Shown: positions 1 to 10,410, numbered from the stretch's first letter. The stretch: 64,000 nucleotides of DNA from an uncultured Clostridiaceae bacterium (GCA_946628065.1 CAMOWC010000001.1:83249-147248); one strand, 5' to 3'. A program made the numbers and translations. Notes: a model not told the origin generated them from the sequence alone.

Positions 1-1911
1 ATGTAAGAAGTCCTTGTGTTCGTCAATAATTGCCTCTGCTCTCGCATATGCGATATCAACGAGCTTTTGAACTTCTTCAATTACCAAATCCTTAGTCTTC
101 TCAGAAAACATCGGGTATCTGTCAGAGTTAATGAATATGGTGTTTCTTTCGTTTTCTTCGGCTGTCATGCCATATCTTGTGATTACCTCAAAGGCGGTGC
201 ATGTAGCTGTGTTCAAATCGGCACTTGCGCCACTGGTAATCTCTTTTCTGAACAGCTTTTCAGCCACTCGTCCGCCAAGGCTAAATGCCAAAAGGTCAAT
301 GAAATACTGCTTGCTCGTAAAAGGAATTACGTCTCTCCTATATTCGAAGCAAGTAATACCCAAATATTCCTCAGCTGGCATTATTGATACAGCAAGCATT
401 CTATGGCTTATCAACTTGTCAGAAAACTTGCCGACAATGTAATGTCCTGCCTCATGATACGCAATTTCTGTTCGCGAATCCTCTCCCATTCCGTCAAACA
501 TGTCAAACTGGATTTGGAAATTAGCAAGAACGCATTCCTTGTTGACCTTTTTCTTTCCTTGTCGATAAGCAGTTACCATGCTTCTATCTACAAGGTCAAG
601 AGTCTTATCAGGATTCTTTTTTTCAAATGCAAAACAGTTGGCTATCATGATGATGTACTCAACCATTGATCTATCAATCCTGATTCCGTGGAACTTTGAC
701 AATGCTCTTATCTTGTTCTCAATCATCGGATAGACTTCATCTGTCAATGGTTCCTTAACATCAACTCTTTCGAAACGTCGTGAAAGAGCCGAATCTGAAG
801 AGAAAAATCTGATGTACTCTTCTTCAGTTGTTGCTCCTATCACAATTGTCTCCCCACGTGCCAGGATTGGCTTCAAGGCATTGGCAAGATCCATTTCGCC
901 TTCGTAGCACGAGCCAGCTCCAAGAATGGTGTGGACTTCATCAATGAATAAAATAACATTATCGCGTTCTTTCAAATACGCAATAAGTTCTTTTATTCTC
1001 TGTTCTGCATCTCCCCTAAACTTGGTTCCAGCAATGAGACTGTTGACGTCGAGGTTTATCACCATGAAATCTTTAAATCTCTCAGGGCATGTACCACTTA
1101 CAATCTGATATGTGATTTTCTCCATAAGAGCTGATTTGCCAACACCCGCCTCTCCAACAATTACAGTATTGCGCTTGTTTTTTTTGAGGCAAATGTTCCA
1201 AATTTGCTCAACTTCCTTGTCTCTCATCAAGATTTCACATGGTTTCTTGGCATCAATTCTGTCGTTTAGACATGTCATGAACCCAGAAAGAGCCGTTGGA
1301 ATTTTAGCATTTCCTGCAAGTCCTGCAAACGTAAACACCTTCTTTGCCTCTCTGTAGTTTGCACCCACTTCAGAAAATAGCTGTTTGAGAACCGGAACGT
1401 CTTCGTCGAACATGACAGCAAGGATATGTTCAGGATCTGCACACGGTGTATCGTTCTCCTTGCACATTATCGCAAGTCGTCCAAATATCAAACCCACTCC
1501 CTGTGCTACGGGGTACTTGTGCTTTTTCCCAGACTCATCTGTAAGTATCACATCTCCGTCATGTTCTGATTTGTAGCGTTTTGGTCCTTCTTCTGTTTTT
1601 TTTGCTTCATCACCCTTCTTAGTTTGGTCATCCTGTTTGTGTTCACCATCTCCACTGCTTTCAGTCTCATCCTTGATTTCAAGCTCGATCTGCTTTTCAG
1701 TAAGATACATCGTCACATACGCTTCGACATCTCCATCTGACTCAAGGATTTCATCAACAAGATGCTCTGCAAGTAGTGAGCCATCACATACAGCAAGTTC
1801 ATAGATAAGAATAGGAAAATTTATAGCATCGAAGTGCCACAATTCCTTTTCCTCCATGCACTTGTCTAGCAACTTGATGGTCCGTTCCGACATGCACACT
1901 TTGAAGCTCAT
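1..1911 (-). CDS. ClpA/ClpC-like AAA+ ATPase fused to FtsH-type M41 zinc peptidase (C-terminus truncated by window edge)
   Basis: Open minus-strand frame from ATG at 1909-1911 to the left edge (637 codons, no stop), absent from the ORF track. AGGAGG SD just upstream. Reads ...VIVGEAGVGKSALMEKI (Walker A), NVILFIDEVHTILGAG (Walker B), then TEIAYHEAGHYIVGKF (HEXXH), LGGRVAEKLF, DLNTATCTAFEVITRYGM and YARAEAIIDEHKDFL (FtsH M41 C-terminal motifs). Confidence 0.88.
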   Translation of the reverse strand, partial: MSFKVCMSERTIKLLDKCMEEKELWHFDAINFPILIYELAVCDGSLLAEHLVDEILESDGDVEAYVTMYLTEKQIELEIKDETESSGDGEHKQDDQTKKGDEAKKTEEGPKRYKSEHDGDVILTDESGKKHKYPVAQGVGLIFGRLAIMCKENDTPCADPEHILAVMFDEDVPVLKQLFSEVGANYREAKKVFTFAGLAGNAKIPTALSGFMTCLNDRIDAKKPCEILMRDKEVEQIWNICLKKNKRNTVIVGEAGVGKSALMEKITYQIVSGTCPERFKDFMVINLDVNSLIAGTKFRGDAEQRIKELIAYLKERDNVILFIDEVHTILGAGSCYEGEMDLANALKPILARGETIVIGATTEEEYIRFFSSDSALSRRFERVDVKEPLTDEVYPMIENKIRALSKFHGIRIDRSMVEYIIMIANCFAFEKKNPDKTLDLVDRSMVTAYRQGKKKVNKECVLANFQIQFDMFDGMGEDSRTEIAYHEAGHYIVGKFSDKLISHRMLAVSIMPAEEYLGITCFEYRRDVIPFTSKQYFIDLLAFSLGGRVAEKLFRKEITSGASADLNTATCTAFEVITRYGMTAEENERNTIFINSDRYPMFSEKTKDLVIEEVQKLVDIAYARAEAIIDEHKDFLH

Positions 1912-2061
1912 GAAGTATACCTCCTTCTATAAAAGAATTGCGTTAATTATATCATCACATATATGTTTTGTAAATATATTATGTGGATTTCTTTTTTTAC
2001 TAAATCCATTGATAAATATATATTTTTTTTATATAATATTTTCAAAGGAGAGTGATTTAAA

Positions 2062-2787
2062 GTGTCAACACCGCACAATGAAGCAAATATAGGCGATATT
2101 GCTAAAACAGTTATAATGCCTGGAGATCCACTTAGAGCAAAATATATAGCTGAAAATTATTTAGAAAACTATAAATTAGTAAATTCAATACGTAATATGT
2201 ATGCTTATACAGGAACTTATAAAAATAAAGAAATCACAGTTATGGCTCATGGAATGGGAAATCCGAGCATGGGAATATACTGCTATGAATTATATAAAAT
2301 TTACGGAGTTGAAAATATAATACGCATAGGTTCATGTGGAGCATATTCAAAAGATTTGAAACTTTTAGATATTATTCTTTCTGAAAGTGTATTTTCAGAA
2401 AGTAATTTTGCACTAACACTAGATAATGATGTTTCTCATATTGTTAAACCTTCTTTTGAGCTAAATAAAATAGTTGAACAAACAGCCAATGAAATAGGTA
2501 TAAAAATGTATAAAGGAAATACTGTATGTACGGATTGCTTTGACTTATACATGACAGATGCTGATAAAGTTATATCAAGAATTCCAGAGGGATTTAATCC
2601 ATTAGCCGTTGAAATGGAAGCATATGCTCTATTTTGGACAGCAAAAATACTAAATAAAAAAGCAGCTTGTATAATGAGTGTTGTTGATTCAAAATTTATC
2701 ACTGAAATAGCAACTCCAGAGCAAAGACAAAATGGTTTAACAGATATGATTAAACTTTCTCTAGAATGCACAACAAAATTAGATTAG
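2062..2787 (+). CDS. deoD: Purine-nucleoside phosphorylase
   Basis: 241 aa, GTG start with SD; MSTPHNEANIGDIAKTVIMPGDPLRAKYIAENYLEN... typical DeoD. Confidence 0.96.
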   Translation: MSTPHNEANIGDIAKTVIMPGDPLRAKYIAENYLENYKLVNSIRNMYAYTGTYKNKEITVMAHGMGNPSMGIYCYELYKIYGVENIIRIGSCGAYSKDLKLLDIILSESVFSESNFALTLDNDVSHIVKPSFELNKIVEQTANEIGIKMYKGNTVCTDCFDLYMTDADKVISRIPEGFNPLAVEMEAYALFWTAKILNKKAACIMSVVDSKFITEIATPEQRQNGLTDMIKLSLECTTKLD

Positions 2788-2825
2788 AAAAAGAGGACTT
2801 TTATAAAGTCCTCTTTTCTTTTTAT
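2785..2825. terminator. Bidirectional intrinsic terminator between convergent deoD and mtnN
   Basis: aaaaagaggacttt-ataaagtcctcttttctttttatttt hairpin with A/T tracts. Confidence 0.8.
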
Positions 2826-2826
2826 T

Positions 2827-3510
2827 TTAGTCTAAAAACTTGGATAAAAAACTTGCGGCCTGCTTTGCTGCAATATTGCAATAAGCATAATAATCCGTTT
2901 TATTATTACCATTTGGCGTATCTGAAATTCCTCTTATAATGAGACATGGGATGTTATCAAGCATACACACTTGAGCAATAGCTGCTCCTTCCATCTCCAC
3001 ACATTCAGCGTCAAAGTATTCTCTAATCTGTTCTCCTTCATTAATGTCTGAACAAAAGCGATCTGCTGAAGCTATTGTTCCTATTGTTACATTATAGTCT
3101 AAATTATCTAATAAAATTTTTTTGCATTGTTTTACCAATTCACTGTCTGTATAAATATACTTGCCTATTTTTGGAATTTCTCCTTTTTCTGTACCATCAA
3201 GTGAAGATAAATCAAAATCATATTGTACAAGCTTATTTGCTATAACAATATCTTTTATTTTTAGTGCTTTATTTAACGCGCCAGCTGCGCCTATATTTAT
3301 TAATTTCTCAACACAAAATTTGTCAATAATAATTTGAGATGTTCGCGCTGCATTAACCTTTCCTATTCCACATTTAGTAAGCACAATATCTGTAGAATTT
3401 ATCTTTCCTAAATAAAAAGTCATGTCATGAATTTGTAATTTTTTCGTGCCAGTCATTATCTCAGTTAATGCGGATAATTCTTGATCTGTTGCTACAATTA
3501 TTCCTGTCAT
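2827..3510 (-). CDS. mtnN: 5'-methylthioadenosine/S-adenosylhomocysteine nucleosidase
   Basis: 227 aa, MTGIIVATDQELSAL..., INIGAAGAL, VEMEGAAIAQVC motifs. Confidence 0.92.
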   Translation of the reverse strand: MTGIIVATDQELSALTEIMTGTKKLQIHDMTFYLGKINSTDIVLTKCGIGKVNAARTSQIIIDKFCVEKLINIGAAGALNKALKIKDIVIANKLVQYDFDLSSLDGTEKGEIPKIGKYIYTDSELVKQCKKILLDNLDYNVTIGTIASADRFCSDINEGEQIREYFDAECVEMEGAAIAQVCMLDNIPCLIIRGISDTPNGNNKTDYYAYCNIAAKQAASFLSKFLD

Positions 3511-3524
3511 TTAATTTTGCTCCT

Positions 3525-4961
3525 TTATACTTTTAATACTCCTCCAATAACTCTATTCATAGTGTCTTCCTCACTTAATCTTGGAACAACATTTGCTCCA
3601 CCTGCAATAACAATATCATCCCCATCTTTTAAATGTCCTTCAGATTTTATCATCTTAACAGCTTCAATAAGCAACTCATTTATTGAGTTCTTTTCCTCTA
3701 ACAGCATAGGATAAACGCCCCATGACAAAGCAAGTTGTTTGTAAGTTCTTTCATTTGTTGTAACAGCATATATTGTACATTTTGGTGTAAAACTTGATAA
3801 CATTCTTGGAGTATCTCCAGCTTGTGTATAAGTAAATATACCTGCTGCATCCATATTCATTGCGGTCCCACATATAGAATGGTTTATATTAAATTCATAA
3901 TTTGCTTTCTCGAAATTTGTTTCTCTATTTTTAAATCTTGTCCAGTATTTTATAGATTCTTCTATAGTTGATGCGATATTGTCCATTGTTTTTACGCACT
4001 CTACAGGAAATTTTCCCATTGCAGTTTCTCCAGATAGCATAATTGCACTACTCATATCAAAAATGGCATTTGCTACGTCACTTACTTCTGCTCTTGTTGG
4101 TCTTGGATTATTCATCATAGACTCTAACATTTGTGTTGCTGTAATGACTAATTTGCCCGCATTATAACATTTTTTTATAAATTGTTTTTGCCAAATAGGA
4201 ACTTCTGCCATTGGTATTTCAACGCTTAAATCTCCACGTGCAACCATTATTCCATCAGAAACCTCAAGGATTTCATCAAAATTATCTATTCCTTCTCTGT
4301 TTTCAATTTTAGAAATAATTTTAATGTCATTACCGCCATTCTCATCTAACAGTTTTCTTATATCATATACATCTTGTGCTCTTCTTACAAAAGATGCTGC
4401 TATAAAATCTACTCCAGCTATTATTCCATCTTTAATATCCTTAATGTCTTTTTCAGATAAACCTGGAAGGTTAAGTTTTGCACCAGGTACATTTATACTT
4501 TTTCTATTTCCAAGCTTTCCTCCATGAGTTATTCTACATACAATATTGCAATTATCAATGTTTTCAACAACAGTTTCTATTTTTCCATCGTCAATTAATA
4601 TTTTAGTACCAATTGAAACTTCTTTAAATAATTCTTTATAGCTAATAGAAACAATGTCTTTATTTCCTAATACTTCATCTGTAACAAATGTAATTAAATT
4701 TTCATCTTCTAATATAACACTATCATTCTCGAGCTTGCCAGTTCTAATTTCTGGTCCCTTTGTATCTAATAATAATGCAACAGGTTTTCTTAATTCGCTT
4801 CTTGCTCTTTTTACATTTTCTATTTTTTCTCCATTTTCTTCAATTCCGCCATGTGAAAAATTTATTCTAGCAACATTCATTCCCGCATTTATAAGCTCTT
4901 TTATTGTTTCAACACTGCTACTTGCTGGTCCAATAGTACATACAATTTTTGTTTTTCTCAT
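3525..4961 (-). CDS. pyk: Pyruvate kinase
   Basis: 478 aa, MRKTKIVCTIGPASSS, LLDTKGPEIRTG, MVARGDLSVEIP, TATQMLESM. Confidence 0.98.
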   Translation of the reverse strand: MRKTKIVCTIGPASSSVETIKELINAGMNVARINFSHGGIEENGEKIENVKRARSELRKPVALLLDTKGPEIRTGKLENDSVILEDENLITFVTDEVLGNKDIVSISYKELFKEVSIGTKILIDDGKIETVVENIDNCNIVCRITHGGKLGNRKSINVPGAKLNLPGLSEKDIKDIKDGIIAGVDFIAASFVRRAQDVYDIRKLLDENGGNDIKIISKIENREGIDNFDEILEVSDGIMVARGDLSVEIPMAEVPIWQKQFIKKCYNAGKLVITATQMLESMMNNPRPTRAEVSDVANAIFDMSSAIMLSGETAMGKFPVECVKTMDNIASTIEESIKYWTRFKNRETNFEKANYEFNINHSICGTAMNMDAAGIFTYTQAGDTPRMLSSFTPKCTIYAVTTNERTYKQLALSWGVYPMLLEEKNSINELLIEAVKMIKSEGHLKDGDDIVIAGGANVVPRLSEEDTMNRVIGGVLKV

Positions 4962-5101
4962 TTTTTTGTCCTTCCTCTTTCTATATATTATATGAGATTA
5001 TATCATATCAGTTTTTTATTTAAAATAATTTTTGATAAAAAATATATTATTAAATAAGGATATTCTTTCAATTCAGAATATCCTCAATTGTTTTTATTAA
5101 A

Positions 5102-7663
5102 TTATTTAGTAATCCATTTTACTAAGTTCATGTTTTCACTATCTATTAGCATTGGATGTTTTGGCATTACTCTAAATGTGTAGCCATAATTTCCACCAGA
5201 GTTTAGTTCAATTTTTGCAGCAAATGTGTAATTTCTTTCATTATCATCACTGTTTACTAATTTCATTGGTATAATGCTTATATTTTCTATTGTACCTCCA
5301 TCACCAATTTTTCCATAATAAACCTGTGTTTCTATATTTTCTACATTTACATTAGGTAAGTTAACACTGCACATTACATCAATATTATTTCCAGCATCTA
5401 TTGATATATTGTCTAAGTTATTTAACTGAGATATTGTAATGTCATTCCAATTTGTATATATAGATTTTTTCCAAGATTCAAATTCTTCAACATTTTTTAT
5501 ATCGCTAAAGTATTTATTTGAAAGGTCACATAATGGCATATAAAGTCTAGTTGTGTATTCTGCAACCATTCTTGATGTGCTAAATTCTGCTCCTGTGCTC
5601 ATTATTGATTCTTTCATTAATCTTAGCCATTCGGTAGATAATCCATTTTTGTCTTTATTGTAATATGCTGGAATTATAACATTTTCTAAAGTATAATAAA
5701 TGCTATCGCTATCGGCTTTATCTTGTGCTTCATAAGAATCATATTCTTCGTTTGTTCCTATAGCCCAACCATTTTTCTTATTATATCCTTCTGCCCACCA
5801 ACCATCTAGTACACTAAAGTTTACAACACCATTTATAGATGCTTTTTGTCCACTTGTTCCGGATGCCTCCATAGGTCTTCTTGGATTATTAAGCCAAACA
5901 TCTACTCCGCTTACTAAATGTCTTGCTACAGCAATATTATAGTCCTCTAACAAGAAAACTTTACCTTTAAACTGTGGCATCATAGATACTTCATGAATAT
6001 ATTTGATTAGGTCCTGCCCTTCTTTATCAGCTGGATGTGCTTTACCTGCAAAAATGAGTTGAACAGGTCTCTCTTCATCATTTAAGATTTTTGTTATTCT
6101 CTCCAAATCTTTAAATATAAGTGTCGCTCTTTTATATGTTGCAAATCTTCTTGCAAATCCAATTGTTAAAACATCAGATCTAAGACTTGGTACTAAATCC
6201 TTTGTATCTATATTTGTTCCTTTAAATCTGTTTGTTATATTCTCTCTAACTAATTCAAGAAGTTTTTCTTTTCTACTATTATGTTCTTTCCATAATTTAT
6301 CATTTGGAATATTTTCTATCTTTTTCCAGGTTGCTGGTTCATAAATTGAATCTTGCCAATATGGAATTAAGTATTTATTGTATAAATGTTTAATATTTGG
6401 TGCAAGCCATGAACATGTATGGACACCATTTGTAACATATGTAATAGGAGATTCATTAGCAGCAATGTCAGGCCAAATTTCTCCAAATAATTCTCTTGAA
6501 ACAGCGCCATGTAATTTACTTACGCCGTTCTTCTTTCCCGCAATTTTCAATGCGAGGAATCCCATATTAAAGCCTTTTTCAAGTTCTCCTTCCGCCGTTT
6601 TCATTCCCAAATGTAGAAACTGCTCTCTATTTAGGTTAAGTCTTGACCAGAAGTTCTTAAAATATTTTTCTACCAATTCAGTGTCGAAAATATCATTTCC
6701 TGCTGGTACAGGTGTATGTGTTGTAAATATCGTTTTTGATGTTATAATTTCTCTTGCCACTTCAAAAGACGTTCCTTGTTCTGCAATAATGTCTTTCATT
6801 AGTTCAAGAGTAGCAAAAGCAGAATGTCCTTCATTCATATGGTAAACTGTTGGTTTAAGTCCTAATGTTTTAAGTAGTCTTACTCCACCCATACCAAGAA
6901 CAATTTCTTGTTGGATTCTCATTTCTCTGTCTCCGCCATACAACTTAAGTGTTACATTTCTGTAATCATCAGTGTTTTGCGGAATATCAGAATCTAGTAA
7001 ATAAAGAGTAACACGTCCTACATTAATTTTCCAAACTTTTAAGAATATTTTTTTACGTGGAAATCTAACATCAATAACTAAATCTTCACCATTTTCGTCT
7101 TTAACTGGTAAGATTGGTAAATTATACACATCTATATTTTTATATTCTGTTTCTTGTACTCCGTATCCATTAATTCTTTGGTGGAAATAACCATTTTTGT
7201 AAAGTAGTCCAACCGCTACAAATGGCAAACCTAAGTCGCTTGCAGATTTTACGTGGTCACCTGATAATATACCAAGTCCGCCAGAATATATAGATAAAGT
7301 TTCATCTAGTCCATATTCTGCTGAAAAATATGCAATTAGTGAGTTTTCGTCTTTTGGATATGTCTTTTTAAACCATGTATTATGACTCTTCATATATCCA
7401 TCAAAATTTTCAATTATTTCATCATATTCAGATAAAAAGTCTAGGTTTTTGGCTGCTTCTTCAAGTTTAGATTGTTCGACATTTTTTAGAAATCTTACAG
7501 GATTTTTCGCACATTTTTCCCATGTTTCAATGTCAATCATCTTGAATAGTTTAAGAAATTCTGTGTTCCATGACCACCATAAATTGTTAGCTACTTCTGA
7601 TAGTCTAGAAATTCTCTTTGGTAATTGTGGATTTACAGTTATACGATTAAATACGTAATTCAT
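5102..7663 (-). CDS. glgP: Alpha-glucan (glycogen) phosphorylase, DUF3417-containing type
   Basis: 853 aa; NNLWWSWNTE, YFSAEYGLDE, TTHTPVPAGNDIF, ASGTSGQKASINGVVNFSVLDGWW. Confidence 0.95.
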   Translation of the reverse strand: MNYVFNRITVNPQLPKRISRLSEVANNLWWSWNTEFLKLFKMIDIETWEKCAKNPVRFLKNVEQSKLEEAAKNLDFLSEYDEIIENFDGYMKSHNTWFKKTYPKDENSLIAYFSAEYGLDETLSIYSGGLGILSGDHVKSASDLGLPFVAVGLLYKNGYFHQRINGYGVQETEYKNIDVYNLPILPVKDENGEDLVIDVRFPRKKIFLKVWKINVGRVTLYLLDSDIPQNTDDYRNVTLKLYGGDREMRIQQEIVLGMGGVRLLKTLGLKPTVYHMNEGHSAFATLELMKDIIAEQGTSFEVAREIITSKTIFTTHTPVPAGNDIFDTELVEKYFKNFWSRLNLNREQFLHLGMKTAEGELEKGFNMGFLALKIAGKKNGVSKLHGAVSRELFGEIWPDIAANESPITYVTNGVHTCSWLAPNIKHLYNKYLIPYWQDSIYEPATWKKIENIPNDKLWKEHNSRKEKLLELVRENITNRFKGTNIDTKDLVPSLRSDVLTIGFARRFATYKRATLIFKDLERITKILNDEERPVQLIFAGKAHPADKEGQDLIKYIHEVSMMPQFKGKVFLLEDYNIAVARHLVSGVDVWLNNPRRPMEASGTSGQKASINGVVNFSVLDGWWAEGYNKKNGWAIGTNEEYDSYEAQDKADSDSIYYTLENVIIPAYYNKDKNGLSTEWLRLMKESIMSTGAEFSTSRMVAEYTTRLYMPLCDLSNKYFSDIKNVEEFESWKKSIYTNWNDITISQLNNLDNISIDAGNNIDVMCSVNLPNVNVENIETQVYYGKIGDGGTIENISIIPMKLVNSDDNERNYTFAAKIELNSGGNYGYTFRVMPKHPMLIDSENMNLVKWITK

Positions 7664-7734
7664 ATGTTCCTCCTTGTTTTTTCTCTTGTTTATCTTATTT
7701 TTTGCTTTTTTTTCTCAACGTTATTAGCATTGTA

Positions 7735-8475
7735 TTAATTGTCTTCATTTTCTTCAATCTCATCATCTTGCTTTAAGCTTCGTTTTCCTCCAAAGCAAGC
7801 CATAAATACTAGTACAACAACCATTATAATTAATAAAGCGGTTACTCCTATAAGAATATATAAATCAAGTGATGTTGGTTTTTCTTCAATATTATCAAAT
7901 GAAATGGAATCAACAATTTTCTTTAAATCGTCATTTTTAGCTGATGAATCTGAACTATTTAAAGATAGGGTTATTCCTTTTCCATTAACTATTGTATAAT
8001 ATTGATATATAGCAGTTGAGCCTTTTTTTATTAAAGTATTAATATATAATATATCTCCCAAAACATATGTATCTTGACTAGTAACTTGCATATTTTGAGC
8101 TTCTGCTGTTTTGGCTATTTCATCTTTAACATTTTCAAGCTGTTCCTCATCTGCAAGAGATAAATGGAAAATATTTTTTGTAACTTGATTTTCTACGTAT
8201 GACAAGTAGATTTCATTTGCGAAATCTGTACTTATTCCATTATATAGTATAGAATTTGATATATACTCACTTTTTAATTGCTCTTTAGTTGTACTCATAA
8301 GTGCAATATAGTAATCCATTTTTTTATCGTCTTCTTCTATTCCTTTTGTTAAATCATAATATCCTTTTGGTAATTCCATGTTCAAGTTAATGCTTTCAAA
8401 TTGTGCAGCACTAACCCTGCATAAACTTGTTAAAACAACTAATACAACAATTAAAAAACTTATTAATTTCTTCAT
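7735..8475 (-). CDS. Secreted/membrane-anchored hypothetical protein
   Basis: 246 aa with N-terminal signal peptide and C-terminal TM helix (LYILIGVTALLIIMVVVLVFMACF). Confidence 0.6.
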   Translation of the reverse strand: MKKLISFLIVVLVVLTSLCRVSAAQFESINLNMELPKGYYDLTKGIEEDDKKMDYYIALMSTTKEQLKSEYISNSILYNGISTDFANEIYLSYVENQVTKNIFHLSLADEEQLENVKDEIAKTAEAQNMQVTSQDTYVLGDILYINTLIKKGSTAIYQYYTIVNGKGITLSLNSSDSSAKNDDLKKIVDSISFDNIEEKPTSLDLYILIGVTALLIIMVVVLVFMACFGGKRSLKQDDEIEENEDN

Positions 8476-8564
8476 ATGTTACTACTTCCTTTTTTGTATA
8501 TATTTGTTATCGATTATAAATTTTATCACAATGGCAAATTTGTATCAAGTATTTTTAACTTTTT

Positions 8565-9708
8565 TTAAACAAATTCTTCCCACACTAGATTGGCTAAATC
8601 AAGCCCTTTATTTGTAAGCTTTATACAGCTTTGTGTATTTTCAATTAAGCCTTCTTTTTTTAATTTTTCAATTTCATTTTTAAATCCCTTTTCTAAGTCG
8701 TAATTAAATTTAGCATAAAAGTCGTTTTTATTACATCCATCTAATGTACGTAAAGCAAGCAAAATAAATTCTTTGGCCATGGATGTTTTATCTTGTTTTT
8801 CATGTATAATTATACTGTCTTCTTGTTTGTTTTTTTCATAACACTCTATATATTGCTTTATATTGGAAATGTTTGAATATCTTACTCCATCCGTATATGA
8901 ATGAGCTGCAGCTCCTAACCCTATATACTCTTTTTGGTGCCAGCAATCTAAATTATGCCTTGACATATAACCGAGGCTTTGAAAAATTCGAAATCTCGTA
9001 TTGCATATAACCATTTGATTCGAGGATTTTTTTTACTTTCCAGTACATTTCTCTTTCAACATCTTCGCTTGGTAATTCCAATTCTTTTTTATTTAGCATT
9101 TCAGCAAGTTTAGTGTTATCTTCTACAATTAATGAATAAACAGATACATGTTCTGGGTTTAGTGTTATTATATTGTTCATCGTGTCTACTATGTCATGTA
9201 ACGTTTGCGTTGGTAAGCCAATCATGCAGTCAACATTTATATTTCTATATCCAACATCTCTTGCATTTTCAAAAGTTTTTAAAAATTCTTGCCAAGAATG
9301 AATTCTACCTATTGTTTGTAAAAGTTCATTACTAGAAGATTGCATTCCAATGCTTAGCCTATTTATACCAGATTTATAATAATCTTGCAATTTACTTCTG
9401 GTAACAGTTCCAGGGTTTACTTCAATAGTAATTTCAGGGTTTTCTATAAATTTAAAACTGCTCTGTAAACTGTTTAGTAATTCTACAATAAATTTGCTAT
9501 CTACAGAAGAAGGTGTTCCTCCACCAATATAAGCTGTTTTAACAATTACATTTTCAGCAGATACTCCTACTTCTTCAATCTCCTGATTTAAAGTTTTAAA
9601 ATATTCATCAATTAAATTGTTGTCTTCTGCGCATATAGAATAAAAATCGCAATAATAGCATTTCTTTTTACAAAAAGGAATATGAACATATATACCTATT
9701 TCTTTCAT
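8565..9708 (-). CDS. hemW: Radical SAM HemW-like protein; +1 frameshift at CGG 8971-8973
   Basis: Two overlapping ORFs (8953..9729 and 8565..9014). MKEIGIYVHIPFCKKKCYYCDFYS...MQYEISNFSKP-[C]GGT-YMSRHNLDCWHQKEYIGLGAAAHSY. Total length = 3n+1. Confidence 0.93.
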
Positions 9709-9731
9709 CTTTTCTCCTTTTAATATCATTT

Positions 9732-9766
9732 CCCAAAGGAATTTTTCCTTTGGGAAATTGTCTAAT
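9732..9766. terminator. Hairpin between hemW and whiA
   Basis: tttcccaaaggaatttttcctttgggaaa inverted repeat. Confidence 0.5.
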
Positions 9767-9771
9767 TTTAT

Positions 9772-10410
9772 TTATTTTAATTCATTTGCAATTTTTATAA
9801 TCTTTTTTAGCCTATGATTTGCCCCAGATTTGCTCATTGGTGGATTGACCATTTTCCCTAAGGCTTCTATACTTAATTCAGGATTTTTAAGTCTTAGTTC
9901 AGCAATTTCTCTTACACCTTCTTCAAGTTCTTTCCAATGTTTTGTATTTTTAATTTTATTTATCGCTTTTACTTGTTCAAATGATGCATTTACCGTTTTT
10001 GTTAAATTGGCTGTCTCACAGTTTACCTTACGGTTAATCTGGTTTCTCATTTCACGCATTACTCGTATTTCTTCAAATCTTAAAACAGAATTACTTGCAC
10101 CTATATAGGCTAAACAGTTAGAAATGTCCTCTCCATCTTTTAGATAAACAATATATTTTTCTCTTCTTTTAATCATTTTAGCATCAATACCATTTGAATT
10201 TAAGATTTCCATAATTTCATTTGATTTTTTTTGTGTCTCGGTAGAAAACTCAAGATGGTATTCCTTGTTTGGATCACTTATCGATCCATATTGTAAAAAA
10301 GCCTCTCTAACATACACTCTTGCTATTTGGTCTTCTTGCTTCAAATTGCTTTTATTGTTCCAAACTTTAAGCTTTTCAATTTCTCCTTTTACTTCACTAG
10401 AAAACGACAT
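9772..10410 (-). CDS. whiA: WhiA-like DNA-binding protein (short form)
   Basis: 212 aa; MSFSSEVKGEI..., VREAFLQYGSISDPNKEYHLEF, IGASNSVLRFEEIRVMREMRNQINRKVNCETANLTKT, SKSGANHRLKKI. Confidence 0.88.
   Translation of the reverse strand: MSFSSEVKGEIEKLKVWNNKSNLKQEDQIARVYVREAFLQYGSISDPNKEYHLEFSTETQKKSNEIMEILNSNGIDAKMIKRREKYIVYLKDGEDISNCLAYIGASNSVLRFEEIRVMREMRNQINRKVNCETANLTKTVNASFEQVKAINKIKNTKHWKELEEGVREIAELRLKNPELSIEALGKMVNPPMSKSGANHRLKKIIKIANELK

Noticed and set aside
1-1576. Plus-strand ORFs at 16-387, 131-442, 403-669, 926-1108, 1112-1357 and 1385-1576
   Set aside because: They are antisense shadows of the continuous minus-strand ClpA/M41 reading frame, which the ORF track missed because it has no stop inside the window.
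8565-9729. hemW as a simple pseudogene or sequencing error
   Set aside because: The same single-base pattern at CGG recurs in six genes with no other decay and total lengths of 3n+1 or 3n+2. A shared decoding mechanism explains all of them better than independent errors, although reads must be checked.
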